64,000 nt of DNA from Pokkaliibacter sp. MBI-7 (lineage in GTDB: Bacteria > Pseudomonadota > Gammaproteobacteria > Pseudomonadales > Balneatricaceae), in the NCBI RefSeq assembly GCF_029846635.1, contig NZ_JARVTG010000001.1:2361001-2425000 (forward strand), read 5' to 3'. A program made the translations under genes and the position numbers. The notes below the pieces were generated by a model that was not told where the DNA came from, searched no databases, and was given only the letters and a program-made list of their open reading frames with translations. Shown here one piece after another: positions 1-8,428 of this stretch. Each line of letters begins with the position of its first letter. The first letter of the stretch is position 1.

Positions 1-464
1 TGCTTTTCTCGCCCTCCTTTTCTAAAAGTAAGAAAATAACATGTCCCATCCAATGATTTAGATGAAATATCACCTTTGACATTATCATTAAAGACATTTT
101 GCAGCATTCGATCTATCTTATCATTTACACCACGATCAGATATTTTCTTATAAACGTTATCCATTTTACTAAAAATACTGTTCCCCTCAATTTCAATGTA
201 ATCGTATGCATTAAATCCTCCGCCGCCATACTCAACAACAATTGAAAAATCTGAGACATTTTTGTGTTGCTCATATCTAGTAAAAATTTGAGTTCTTAAA
301 TTTTCTATATCTGTCCATGAACTTAAACATGAGTTCATATAATCCACCCCATAGCTACCATTAGCTTTTTTTATAGCCTCAATATAGTCAGGCAAACCAG
401 CGGCCAGACAATTCTTGCAAATTAATGTAATTGACAAAAACAGGCCTATATAAAATAAATTCAT
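1..464 (-). CDS. Putative secreted immunity partner of the Rhs toxin (partial, runs off window)
   Basis: The reading frame opens with ATG at 464 and stays open to the left edge, so at least 154 residues are present and the C-terminus is missing. The N-terminus is a clear Sec signal peptide (hydrophobic core FYIGLFLSITLI, then a short stretch ending CLAAG). The rest is polar with no family I recognise. The gene starts 15 bases after the stop of the Rhs-metalloprotease gene on the same strand and shares its unusually AT-rich composition. That is the usual arrangement for a cognate immunity protein, and an exported one would fit a toxin acting in or passing through the periplasm. The immunity role is inferred from position only; another effector-linked protein is possible. 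Confidence 0.5.
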   Translation of the reverse strand, partial: MNLFYIGLFLSITLICKNCLAAGLPDYIEAIKKANGSYGVDYMNSCLSSWTDIENLRTQIFTRYEQHKNVSDFSIVVEYGGGGFNAYDYIEIEGNSIFSKMDNVYKKISDRGVNDKIDRMLQNVFNDNVKGDISSKSLDGTCYFLTFRKGGREK

Positions 465-478
465 ACCAAAACCTCAAG

Positions 479-1384
479 TTATGGTGCAACAATAGTTCCA
501 TTTATCCTTTCAGGAAGACCCATTTCTTTTTTAACGGTATTTTCCACTTTTATAGTAGCAACTTCTTCTCTTGTTTTATCAATACGCAATCCTTTTACAG
601 GGTCTTCTCTGACATGATATCCTCCAAAAAGAGCATTGTGCGCGTGTACTAGCTCATGTCCAAGAACTACAGAAAATGGCGTAGCAAGATTACCCAAAGT
701 GGTATTCACTACTGGACTCCAGTCCGGATTATATTGTATTTCAGAAGGGCTACCGCTAGTTGGTACTCCACTAGGCGAGCCTGCCAAATTTAAGTCTGTT
801 GGTGTGGTAATCGCCTGATTTAAATCATTTTTATTTTTATACTCTTTAATTGTCACTGGCATTTTAGACTTTTCTATATCTGATAGTATTTGAGCACCTA
901 CATCTGTTTCTCGAAAATCCTCGACATCCTTTAGAGCCTTATCAGTAAAATCACGACTCCCTTCAATTTCAAGCGACATACCCGTTGGATCAAAGTATTT
1001 GTAGGGGTTATTTTCCCCGTATGAGTATCTATTTGTATATTTAACCCCACCCTGCACAGGCCCCACCGGGTCTATCGCCATAAACCGCCCTACCACCGGG
1101 TCGTAATAGCGCGCATTCATATAGGTCAGCCCGGTGTCGTCATCGTGCAGCTTGCCGGTGTAGGCAATACGGCTGTCTCCCTGAGCCGGGGCGTTGTTGA
1201 GCTTTTCCCCAAACGGCGCATAGGCTTCGTGCCACAGCAGTTTGCCGTTCTCGTCGGTGGCCGCCACGGGCGAGCCAAGGGCGTCATTGTGGTAGTAGGT
1301 GATCCCGGCGACAGCCGGTTGCCAGATTAGTAACAGTGCCAGCACACTGGCGAGGAATCGGGTCATCAGTACACGCATCGTCAT
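479..1384 (-). CDS. Short secreted Rhs-core protein with C-terminal M91-like metalloprotease toxin domain
   Basis: I chose the ATG at 1384, preceded by AAGGAAG, over an upstream in-frame ATG at 1462, because it puts a signal peptide (core VLALLLIWQPAVA) at the N-terminus of a 301-residue protein. Residues 28-136 are the Rhs repeat-associated core, with YYHNDALGSP, ARYYDPVVGRF and the terminal YFDPTGM motif. After this the protein is unrelated to the core. HELVH at 243-247 with a downstream EE at 273-274 is the zinc metallopeptidase pattern of Rhs/NleD-type M91 toxins. Full Rhs proteins exceed 1,000 residues, so this is a minimal orphan form. DNA turns strongly AT-rich just after the DPTG junction, the usual sign of tip exchange. 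Protease activity and secretion route are inferred. Confidence 0.75.
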   Translation of the reverse strand: MTMRVLMTRFLASVLALLLIWQPAVAGITYYHNDALGSPVAATDENGKLLWHEAYAPFGEKLNNAPAQGDSRIAYTGKLHDDDTGLTYMNARYYDPVVGRFMAIDPVGPVQGGVKYTNRYSYGENNPYKYFDPTGMSLEIEGSRDFTDKALKDVEDFRETDVGAQILSDIEKSKMPVTIKEYKNKNDLNQAITTPTDLNLAGSPSGVPTSGSPSEIQYNPDWSPVVNTTLGNLATPFSVVLGHELVHAHNALFGGYHVREDPVKGLRIDKTREEVATIKVENTVKKEMGLPERINGTIVAP

Positions 1385-1511
1385 TCTTCCTTGGGACCTG
1401 CTGCCATCCGGGCAGCAGGCCAGTGCTTTCAGGGTCTTGCGCCGCTGGGCGACCTTACCCACTACATCACTTTGGTAGTCGATGGATTGCCTGAAGAAAC
1501 TTACCCTGACC

Positions 1512-4109
1512 CTACTCCACCTTCACCAACTGCCACTGCTGGTTGGCCGTGGCGGCGTAGGTCCACATCAGGGCATCCGCCCCGGCAGTGGTGGCCGCCG
1601 CGGAAATATCCAGGCTCAGACTGGGGGCATGTTCCGGGCTGATACGGTAGTAGCCACTACCGGCATCGGTCAGCAGCCAGGTCTGGTTGGTGCCTCCGGT
1701 GTAGCCCCAGAGCGACACTCCGGTGCCATTGGTGGTGCCCCAGTTGGACACATCCATGGCTTTGCCGCTGGCGACACCGATTACCTTGTAGCGACCATTG
1801 CCCAGGCTGGTGATGGTCCATTTCTGGTTGTCAGCATCACTGTAAGGCTGCTGCTCCAGATGAGTGCCGTTACTACTGCCCCCATCCTCAGTCGTCAGCG
1901 CCATACTGCTGTTGCGTGAGAGCAGTTCGTAAGTACCGTTGGCGACAGCAGCCTGATCATCCCAGTTGACCAGCTCACCAATCTGGGCCGCTGACAAGGC
2001 ACCGCTGTATATACGGAAGTCATCCAGACTGCCTTTCAGATAGGGGTCACTGTACTGCGAGCGCCCCAGCCAGTTGTTGGTCAGGGTACCAAGCTGCTTA
2101 GGATTGAAACGGACGGCTTCGTTACGCCCTATCTCGGTGCCGTTGAGGTAGTACACCGCCGTCTGCCCCGACACGCTCACGGCCACATGGACCCAGCTAC
2201 CCACCGGCAGTGCCGTGCTATCCAGACGATCTTCCGCTGAGCCACTGACACGGGTGGTGGTAAAGCGGGTCACGCCGGTATTAGTACGGGGGATCAGGGT
2301 GAGGTACTGCTGAGTACCGTTGCCAAAATCAAAGGCGCGGGCCCAGGTGCGGGCTTCACTCTGTTTGAACCAGAAGGCGATGGTGTAGTCGGTCAGGCCA
2401 TTGACGGCATCGTCCGGCAACTGCACATAGTCATCGACGCCATCCAGTACCAGCGCATTGCCCCTGACCCCCGCGCCAAGTGTCGCGCCGTTCATCAGGG
2501 TGGCCGTGGAGCTGCCTGCCTCATTGGCCAGCGTCGTGCCATTGGCCTGATCAAAGCTCAGATAGAACCTGAGATGAGTGCCTGCATCTGCTGAAACGGT
2601 ATCGGTGGCGGCACTTTCACCCTGGTCAGAAATCGCCGTGACCTGATAGAAGTAGGTGTGCCCCGGCTGTGCATCAGTATCCTGATAGGTCAGGCTGTCA
2701 CTGGCGGCAATATTGGCCACGGTAAGGAATTCGCCACTAGCTGATGTGGCGCGTTTGACGTTGTAGCTGCTGGCGCCCACCGCCCCCCACCATGACAGCG
2801 TGACATCATGGGTATTGCTGTCAGCCGTCAGGCCACGTGGCGCTCCACCGCTGGCATGAGGGTCGAGGGTTTCGGTGAGGGTGCCCCAGCCCAGTTCGTC
2901 GCCATTGCCATAGGCTTCGGGACGGGTCTTGGCTGCCATGGCCGTTGACCAGGGCGCCGCTATACCGAGCTTGTTAGCGTAGTAGTTGTAGATCAGCTCC
3001 CAGGACGGGCGCAGGTTGCCACGGGCATTGTCTGACACCACACCCTGATAGGTGGTCCAGTTGGTGCAGTTAGCACCGTAGGGGGTATAGGGTACGTCCT
3101 CATAGAGGTTGTATTTGGCGATATATTCCGCTGCCGCCAGCAGCTCGTAGTTGTTGTAGCTGAACAGATCGACGCCCTGATTCAGGGCGGTTTTGCCAAT
3201 AACGCCAAACAGCGAGGCGCCCAGCGTGGTATGGCCCTGATCACGGCCGCTTTCCTGATACTGACCGAGATTGCCAGGGTGGCGGTAATAAACCAGATTT
3301 TTCAGGGCACCATTCCCTTCACCATGATGCAGATAGGCCATGGCCTCATCGTAGATGTCCTGACGGTCGGCAAAGATGCCGATGGACATCATCCCGGCGA
3401 TATTGGCCATATCCCAGTTTGCCCAGTAATTGCTGATGCAGGCGCCATTGTGGCCGGTCAGAAACTGATGATTGAGGGGATAAAACAGATTGACCAGCAT
3501 GTCCTGATACTGCTGGAGGTCGGTGGCACTCAACCCCTCATAGGTACGCATAATCTCGCCGATATTAGCCAGCTCATAGCCGTAAATGCCAGCCGCCAGA
3601 AAACGATCAGCATTACCCGTCACTTCCTGCAGGGTCGATGACCAGCCGTTCATAAAGTTGACGACAGCATCGGCATAGGCGGTATCACCGGAGATTTTCC
3701 AGCGCAGGGCCATGGCGTACATAAAACGAATCTGGCTGATGATACGCCCAAAATTCTGGCCGTCACCACCCCGAATCAAGGTAGTGAGGGGGGCTGGAGT
3801 AGTGCGCAATTGCGAGGCGGTGTCATTGGTAAAGCTGACCCAGGCACTGTACCAGGGCTCTTGCTGTGCCTGCACCTTAGCCTTGATGCGAGTGAAGTCT
3901 GCCTCCGTCAGCAATAAGCCGGGGTGGGTAAATTCGGCACTGGCGGTCGGGCCATAGCCCAGACAGGCCACCAATACCGTACTCACTGCACCAATACGTG
4001 TGCGATTGAGTGGAGACGATAGAGAGAAGGGGCCTGCATAACTGCTGAGTTGCTTTGGGGTCTGTAAATTGAACTGTGTAACTGCGTTTATGGGATGATG
4101 CGGGAACAC
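1512..4109 (-). CDS. Secreted alginate-lyase-like polysaccharide lyase with FN3, LamG and ricin-type domains; 5' end rebuilt by IS256 insertion
   Basis: The 865-residue frame begins at a GTG inside the flanking insertion sequence. Residues about 36-58 form the original signal peptide ending TASA. An alginate_lyase-family alpha-toroid domain follows (about 60-410, with SNYWANWDMAN and GRDQGHTTLG), then a fibronectin III domain (about 425-512), a LamG/concanavalin-like domain (about 525-700) and a ricin-type beta-trefoil with QxW repeats (about 735-865). It probably degrades an acidic polysaccharide outside the cell; the accessory domains bind carbohydrate. The native start was ATG at 5389 on the far side of the IS (M-T-K-Q-L). 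The insertion fell after that start and left the frame open, so residues 1-18 now come from IS sequence. No good ribosome site precedes the GTG, so expression is doubtful. Confidence 0.8.
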   Translation of the reverse strand: MFPHHPINAVTQFNLQTPKQLSSYAGPFSLSSPLNRTRIGAVSTVLVACLGYGPTASAEFTHPGLLLTEADFTRIKAKVQAQQEPWYSAWVSFTNDTASQLRTTPAPLTTLIRGGDGQNFGRIISQIRFMYAMALRWKISGDTAYADAVVNFMNGWSSTLQEVTGNADRFLAAGIYGYELANIGEIMRTYEGLSATDLQQYQDMLVNLFYPLNHQFLTGHNGACISNYWANWDMANIAGMMSIGIFADRQDIYDEAMAYLHHGEGNGALKNLVYYRHPGNLGQYQESGRDQGHTTLGASLFGVIGKTALNQGVDLFSYNNYELLAAAEYIAKYNLYEDVPYTPYGANCTNWTTYQGVVSDNARGNLRPSWELIYNYYANKLGIAAPWSTAMAAKTRPEAYGNGDELGWGTLTETLDPHASGGAPRGLTADSNTHDVTLSWWGAVGASSYNVKRATSASGEFLTVANIAASDSLTYQDTDAQPGHTYFYQVTAISDQGESAATDTVSADAGTHLRFYLSFDQANGTTLANEAGSSTATLMNGATLGAGVRGNALVLDGVDDYVQLPDDAVNGLTDYTIAFWFKQSEARTWARAFDFGNGTQQYLTLIPRTNTGVTRFTTTRVSGSAEDRLDSTALPVGSWVHVAVSVSGQTAVYYLNGTEIGRNEAVRFNPKQLGTLTNNWLGRSQYSDPYLKGSLDDFRIYSGALSAAQIGELVNWDDQAAVANGTYELLSRNSSMALTTEDGGSSNGTHLEQQPYSDADNQKWTITSLGNGRYKVIGVASGKAMDVSNWGTTNGTGVSLWGYTGGTNQTWLLTDAGSGYYRISPEHAPSLSLDISAAATTAGADALMWTYAATANQQWQLVKVE
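4050..4057. repeat. Left 8-bp target site duplication of the IS256-family element
   Basis: TTGCTTTG directly abuts the left inverted repeat and is copied exactly at 5378-5385. Eight base pairs is a normal duplication length for IS256-family elements and shows simple insertion at this place. Confidence 0.95.
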
Positions 4110-5377
4110 CGCGAGGAGCAGTTACATGGCACTAACGCCAGAGATGTTGGATGAGCTGACTCAGGAATGTAAGACCCCGGAGGATGTCAGCAAGCTGTAC
4201 GCCCAGATGCTGCAACACATGATCAATCGCAGCCTGCAAGCCGAGATGGACGACCACCTTGGCTACGACCGCCACGACAAAGCCGAGCCCGGTGCCAAGC
4301 GGGGCAATACCCGTAACGGCAAGAGCCGTAAAACGGTGCAGAGTGATGTCGGCGACTTGCTCATAGAGACTCCCCGCGACCGAGAAGGCCGCTTCGAGCC
4401 ACAGCTGCTCAAGAAGCGGCAAGTTCGGCTGGCGGGGATGGAAGACAAGATCCTGACACTGTACGCCAAGGGCATGACCACGCGTGATATCGAGAGTGCG
4501 CTGGTGGACTTATACGGTGTGACGATTTCGCACACACTCATCGCCCAGGTTACTGATGCGGTTCTGGAGGAAGCCAAAGCGTGGCAGACGCGACCGCTGG
4601 AAGCGATTTACCCCATCGTCTGGCTGGATGGTCTGGTGGTCAAGGTACAGCACAACAAGCAGGTGGTGAACAAGTCAGCGCACGTTGTGCTTGGCGTCAA
4701 TCTGCGCGGCGAGAAAGAAGTGCTGGGTCTGTGGCTGGCCGAAAGCGAAGGGGCGAAGTTCTGGTTGTCGGTGCTGACGGAGTTGCGTCATCGTGGCGTG
4801 CAGGATATTTACATCGCCAGTATGGACGGCCTGAAGGGGTTGCCGGAAGCGGTCAACGCGGTGTTTCCGAAAACGTTGACCCAGCTGTGTATTGTGCATC
4901 TGGTGCGCGCCAGCTTGCGTTATGTCAACACCAAAGACAGCAAGGTCGTTGTGGGTGCCCTGAAGCGAATTTACACATCGGCGACAGCGGACGAAGCCGT
5001 GCGCGAACTGGATGACTTTGAGAGCGATTGGGGTGAGAAATATCGGGCGGTGGTGCGGTTGTGGCGCGGTCACTGGGACAACATCATACCGTTCTTCCAG
5101 TTCCTGCCGGAGATCCGGAAAGTGATCTACACGACCAACGCCATCGAATCCCTGAACATGAGCCTGCGGAAACTGACACGTAATCGGCGCATTTTTCCGA
5201 ACGACGATTCGGCACTCAAGTCACTCTTTCTGGCTATCCGCGAAGCATCGAAGAACTGGAAGGCTATTCATCACTGGAAACCGGCACTACAGAGTTTTCA
5301 GGTGATGTTTGGGGAGGAGCGCGTGCCGCTGGCCGCACTCTGAAAGGGAGCAGTTACACAGTTCGTTTGACAGACCC
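4058..5377 (+). mobile_element. Complete IS256-family insertion sequence (1,320 bp)
   Basis: The element is bounded by imperfect 28-bp inverted repeats (4058-4085 and 5350-5377), both beginning GGGTCTGT and sharing GAACTGTGTAACTGC. An exact 8-bp duplication TTGCTTTG lies outside each end. One full-length Mutator-type transposase fills the interior. Intact ends, intact duplication and intact transposase point to a recent, probably active insertion. It sits between the native start codon and the body of the alginate-lyase-like gene. Confidence 0.95.
4126..5343 (+). CDS. IS256-family (Mutator-type) DDE transposase
   Basis: This 405-residue protein has the usual family length. The DDE triad is visible: D168 in VWLDGL, D234 in ASMDGLKG, and E341 in TTNAIESLN, the hallmark motif of the family. 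It starts at ATG 4126, just after GAGGAGCAGTTAC, and ends a few bases before the right inverted repeat. It moves the element by DNA transposition. No frameshift or stop interrupts it. Confidence 0.97.
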   Translation: MALTPEMLDELTQECKTPEDVSKLYAQMLQHMINRSLQAEMDDHLGYDRHDKAEPGAKRGNTRNGKSRKTVQSDVGDLLIETPRDREGRFEPQLLKKRQVRLAGMEDKILTLYAKGMTTRDIESALVDLYGVTISHTLIAQVTDAVLEEAKAWQTRPLEAIYPIVWLDGLVVKVQHNKQVVNKSAHVVLGVNLRGEKEVLGLWLAESEGAKFWLSVLTELRHRGVQDIYIASMDGLKGLPEAVNAVFPKTLTQLCIVHLVRASLRYVNTKDSKVVVGALKRIYTSATADEAVRELDDFESDWGEKYRAVVRLWRGHWDNIIPFFQFLPEIRKVIYTTNAIESLNMSLRKLTRNRRIFPNDDSALKSLFLAIREASKNWKAIHHWKPALQSFQVMFGEERVPLAAL

Positions 5378-5385
5378 TTGCTTTG
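5378..5385. repeat. Right 8-bp target site duplication of the IS256-family element
   Basis: TTGCTTTG, identical to 4050-4057. Joining the two flanks through one copy restores ATG-ACA-AAG-CAA-CTC, the native first codons of the interrupted lyase gene. Confidence 0.95.
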
Positions 5386-5790
5386 TCATGGATGCTTTGC
5401 TCTTATTGCTGTCTTTCTTCCGCTGTTATCACCTTGAGATGAAGAGGTGGCAGTGGCGAAGACAATATTCTTCTGATAAGTGCAGGCAGCGCTGATTTAT
5501 GGAGAACTCAGTCTACCCATCAGTCAGATGGGTGTCTGATAGCTATAAAGGATTCCAATTAATTATTTGGAACTGTCGTTTTTGATTAATAGTTGGCGAT
5601 ATCAATAAATAACTACGCAATACGCTGTAATGAATATTGGTTTTACCTAGCCAATTCCTTAATTCGCTTCACCATTTTCCTTAAGAGCAGAAATTATATA
5701 AAAATTCATTAAGAGATAATAAATTACATTTTTTACGCAATACCAAAAAACCATCTCCTGCTGAATAGCACTTGCAATAAAGCAGTCTGC
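5386..5790. other. AT-rich intergenic stretch holding the disconnected native 5' end of the lyase gene
   Basis: No credible gene is present. The stretch holds the stranded native start of the lyase gene (ATG at 5389, minus strand, weak upstream AAGAG) and, presumably, its promoter, now 1.3 kb away from the rest of the gene. It is much more AT-rich than the flanking genes. I see no tRNA, clear terminator or repeat in it. Confidence 0.6.
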
Positions 5791-6492
5791 TTACCGCCTG
5801 GTCGAAATCACCTGATAAATACCGTACTCATTGTTCAGCACCAGACACTGCACTGCCCGCCGGGCCGCGAACAGCTCAGCGCAGGCCGGGTTACGGTAGA
5901 GCACATAGATCAGGCGGTCGCCTTGCTGGGCCTGTTGCAGCTTGTCGAGAAACAACTGCATCAGCTCGCCACGGAAAGGGTTGTAGAGGTATATCAGCAG
6001 GTTACCTGCTGGCACCTGAAAGTGCGCCACGTCTTCGCAGCGTATGTCGAAATGTGCAGCACTGCCGGTTTTTTGCCGGTAGCGCTGCACATTGCGCTGT
6101 GCCGTCTCCACCAGCTGTGGCGCCAGCTCCACCCCGGTGATCTGGTGAAACCCCGCGCGGTCAGCAAACATCAGCACCCGTCCTTTACCCGCACCGATAT
6201 CCATAAAGTGAAAGTCCGAGGGCTGAATCGACAGGTGCGCCAGCATGCGGGAGAAATGCCGCCAGCGGCTGGGCTCATAGAACTCGGCAGAATCCAGATA
6301 GTCGGACTGCTGCTGGCTGAGATAGGCCGACTCGATACGGCGGGTTTCCACTCCATAGCGTTTATCGAACAGCACGTCATCACGCAGATAACGATAACGA
6401 TACTGTGCCCGCTGGTAGAGGCTGGCCAGCGTATGACGCCAGCCCTGCTGTCGCAGCTGACGTTGTAACCGGGTATAGAAACGGCGAGCCAT
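5791..6492 (-). CDS. Class I SAM-dependent methyltransferase
   Basis: The protein has 233 residues. Motif I, FMDIGAGKGRVLM, lies at about 96-108, and the acidic residue that binds the SAM ribose is probably E122 in GVELAP. A post-motif IV region LLIYLYNPF follows at about 165-173. The basic N-terminal 40 residues resemble no family I can name. AAGGATTCAGCG precedes the ATG. It is the last gene of a same-strand cassette and starts 68 bases after the protease gene. The substrate cannot be read from sequence; a sugar, lipid or protein associated with the carbamoyltransferase pathway is an inference from position. Confidence 0.75.
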   Translation of the reverse strand: MARRFYTRLQRQLRQQGWRHTLASLYQRAQYRYRYLRDDVLFDKRYGVETRRIESAYLSQQQSDYLDSAEFYEPSRWRHFSRMLAHLSIQPSDFHFMDIGAGKGRVLMFADRAGFHQITGVELAPQLVETAQRNVQRYRQKTGSAAHFDIRCEDVAHFQVPAGNLLIYLYNPFRGELMQLFLDKLQQAQQGDRLIYVLYRNPACAELFAARRAVQCLVLNNEYGIYQVISTRR

Positions 6493-6560
6493 CGCTGAAT
6501 CCTTAACGGGTGCTGCCCATTCCCCGAGCAGACGGCCTGGTGGTCTGTGGTTGATGCGGA

Positions 6561-8021
6561 TTACTCCAGCACGCCTTCTTCACAGCTCAGCAACTGTTGA
6601 TACTGCTGACGCTCTTCGATACTGGCATAACGCTGGAATGCTGCCTGCAGGCGAGCCAGTTTCTTCATCCGCAGCACCTTTTCGATCTGAGTGAAGTGGC
6701 GCTCCAGCTCCAGCCCCTGCTGCTGCAATTGCAGATACTGATCCTGGCTGGCTTTGAGGTCAGCGTACTGCGGCTGCGCCAGAATGCTGTCCTGCACCGC
6801 ATCAAGGTCAGTGCGGATCAGCTGCACGTAATCCAGAGTGTAGGGGTTGCGCAGCTGCGGCCACTGGGCAGCCAGATGCGCCTGCAGGCTGTTCTGCTCC
6901 TCGGTAATGCTGGCCAGCAAGGCTGCCTGCCCGGCCTGATTGGCCTGCATCTGCCGTTCCAGTTCACGCTGTTGCAGCCATAGCTGCTGGCTGTCGAGGG
7001 TCAGATGATGACGGGCCGCCACCTGTTCGGCGATGTGCCAGTACTCGCTGTCCGGGTTGTTGACGGTGTTATTCCAGCGCACAAACCAGGGCTGCCATTC
7101 CTCCAGAAACACTTCGCTGGTCGCCCGTGACAAGTCGGTACTGACCGCTGTCTGCAGGGTATAGAGATGGGCTTCGCGGTAGCTGACCTTGCCATCATGG
7201 TTCAGATCAGGATCGCTGGGCAATGCGGTATCCAGCCGTGTGCTGCCTGACAGGGCCGCAAAGAAATAGGTGGTGTAGTCGCGGAAGTCTTCTTTATTCA
7301 CCCCCAGTGCGCAGCCCTCCGACTCACGCCAGGCCGACTCGGCCATAAAGCCACAGCGCTTTTGCTGGTTGAAGCGACGGGAGTCGGGTTGCTCAAAGAT
7401 CAGCTTCTGGAAACCACCGGAATAGCACTGGGTCATCAGAAAGCGCACGGTGCTGCTGGCCGGGGCTTTGTTGAACAGCGCACTGAGCTCACCCACATCC
7501 AGCGTCTGCTCACCCCAGAGTTTGAGGTGATTGAGGCTGGTATTGGGGTTGCCGCCACCGTGGCCGTTATAGACCAGCAGGATATCATCACCGGGTTTGA
7601 CGGCAGCAAAGTCGTGCGTCAGCGCTGGCACCAGACTGTCTTTGGCGGTCGAGCCCCTGACGCCCTGCACTTCATGGAACTTGTAGTGCTTGCCGTTATC
7701 ACCTACCGGTGCAAACACCCGTGCCAGCGGCTGCATTGCCGCACTGGTTTCCGCCGGTGGCGCCCAGAACACCACGTCTTTCTGCGGTACCTTGCCGTCG
7801 GCATCGACGCCCGCCGCGTAATAGATGGACAGCGACTGCACCCGCGGCTGCAGCAGCCGGTCGAGCCACAGCACATTCTGCTCTATCTGCCCCTGCGAAT
7901 TATCGAGGAAGTTACCGCCTCCTATCAGCCAGGCATCGGTCTCCGCCTGAGCGGTGGAACTGATGCCGACAGCCAGTGCCAGTAGCGATAATCTCAGACA
8001 TCCTGTGGCTGGCCTGATCAT
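6561..8021 (-). CDS. Exported clan CD (caspase/legumain-fold) cysteine protease with EF-hand-like loop
   Basis: I chose ATG 8021 (486 residues), not the longer upstream frame, because it overlaps the preceding stop as ATGA, follows GGGAGG and yields a signal peptide (LLALAVGISSTAQA). The catalytic dyad pattern is visible: H154 in LVYNGHGGG and C199 in LMTQCYSGGF, as in C13/C14-type clan CD peptidases. Residues about 272-283 (DLNHDGKVSYRE) form a calcium-binding EF-hand-like loop. The C-terminal 150 residues are Gln/Leu/Glu-rich and probably helical or coiled-coil. It should act in the periplasm or outside, perhaps calcium-activated. A processing role for the cassette's product is inferred. 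No close named family is claimed. Confidence 0.75.
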   Translation of the reverse strand: MIRPATGCLRLSLLALAVGISSTAQAETDAWLIGGGNFLDNSQGQIEQNVLWLDRLLQPRVQSLSIYYAAGVDADGKVPQKDVVFWAPPAETSAAMQPLARVFAPVGDNGKHYKFHEVQGVRGSTAKDSLVPALTHDFAAVKPGDDILLVYNGHGGGNPNTSLNHLKLWGEQTLDVGELSALFNKAPASSTVRFLMTQCYSGGFQKLIFEQPDSRRFNQQKRCGFMAESAWRESEGCALGVNKEDFRDYTTYFFAALSGSTRLDTALPSDPDLNHDGKVSYREAHLYTLQTAVSTDLSRATSEVFLEEWQPWFVRWNNTVNNPDSEYWHIAEQVAARHHLTLDSQQLWLQQRELERQMQANQAGQAALLASITEEQNSLQAHLAAQWPQLRNPYTLDYVQLIRTDLDAVQDSILAQPQYADLKASQDQYLQLQQQGLELERHFTQIEKVLRMKKLARLQAAFQRYASIEERQQYQQLLSCEEGVLE

Positions 8022-8416
8022 GACTGCCCTCCCACGCGGGCCGTTCTGGCGGTGGTCAGCCGCCACAGCACCAGCAACAGGTAGGCTGATACGCCGAGCA
8101 TCACCACAGGTAATGGCAGCCCCAGCACCGCACCAGCTACCAGCAACCCGGCCAGTAGCAACCATGCCAGCCATGGGCTGATACGCACCAGCAGCGCCAG
8201 TACCAGCACACCGGTCAGCATGGCCAGCACCGCCCACAGCAGGCTCTGCTGCCAGTCGCCAAACGCCGTCCACAGCAACCGCCGCTTGCCGCCAAAGGCC
8301 AGTTCACGCATCAGTTCACCGTCGCCCCAGTACCAGTCAATGCCGGTCTGCAGCGCCAGTGACAGCGGGTAGACCGCCAGCATCAGCACCAGCAGCCAGA
8401 GTATTCGCCAGATCAT
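8018..8416 (-). CDS. Small integral membrane protein of unknown function
   Basis: The protein has 132 residues with about three to four hydrophobic segments: residues 3-24, about 58-78, and a long hydrophobic stretch at about 80-118. A charged, Trp-rich loop (WYWGDGELMREL) lies after the first segment. Its stop overlaps the start of the exported protease by four bases, and it begins 12 bases after the carbamoyltransferase stop, so the three are surely cotranscribed. Small membrane proteins such as SxtJ accompany carbamoyltransferases in some natural-product and exopolysaccharide loci, but I cannot confirm homology. It may anchor or assist the neighbouring enzymes. Confidence 0.7.
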   Translation of the reverse strand: MIWRILWLLVLMLAVYPLSLALQTGIDWYWGDGELMRELAFGGKRRLLWTAFGDWQQSLLWAVLAMLTGVLVLALLVRISPWLAWLLLAGLLVAGAVLGLPLPVVMLGVSAYLLLVLWRLTTARTARVGGQS

Positions 8417-8428
8417 GCTCTGCCCTCC

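Noticed and set aside
6561..8273. The longer 570-codon start of the protease gene
   Set aside because: The extra N-terminal part lies antisense-like within the membrane-protein gene; ATG 8021 with GGGAGG and a signal peptide is far better.
8018..8416. Assigning the small membrane protein to the SxtJ family
   Set aside because: Size and carbamoyltransferase context fit, but I could not see a shared sequence motif, so it is left as unknown.
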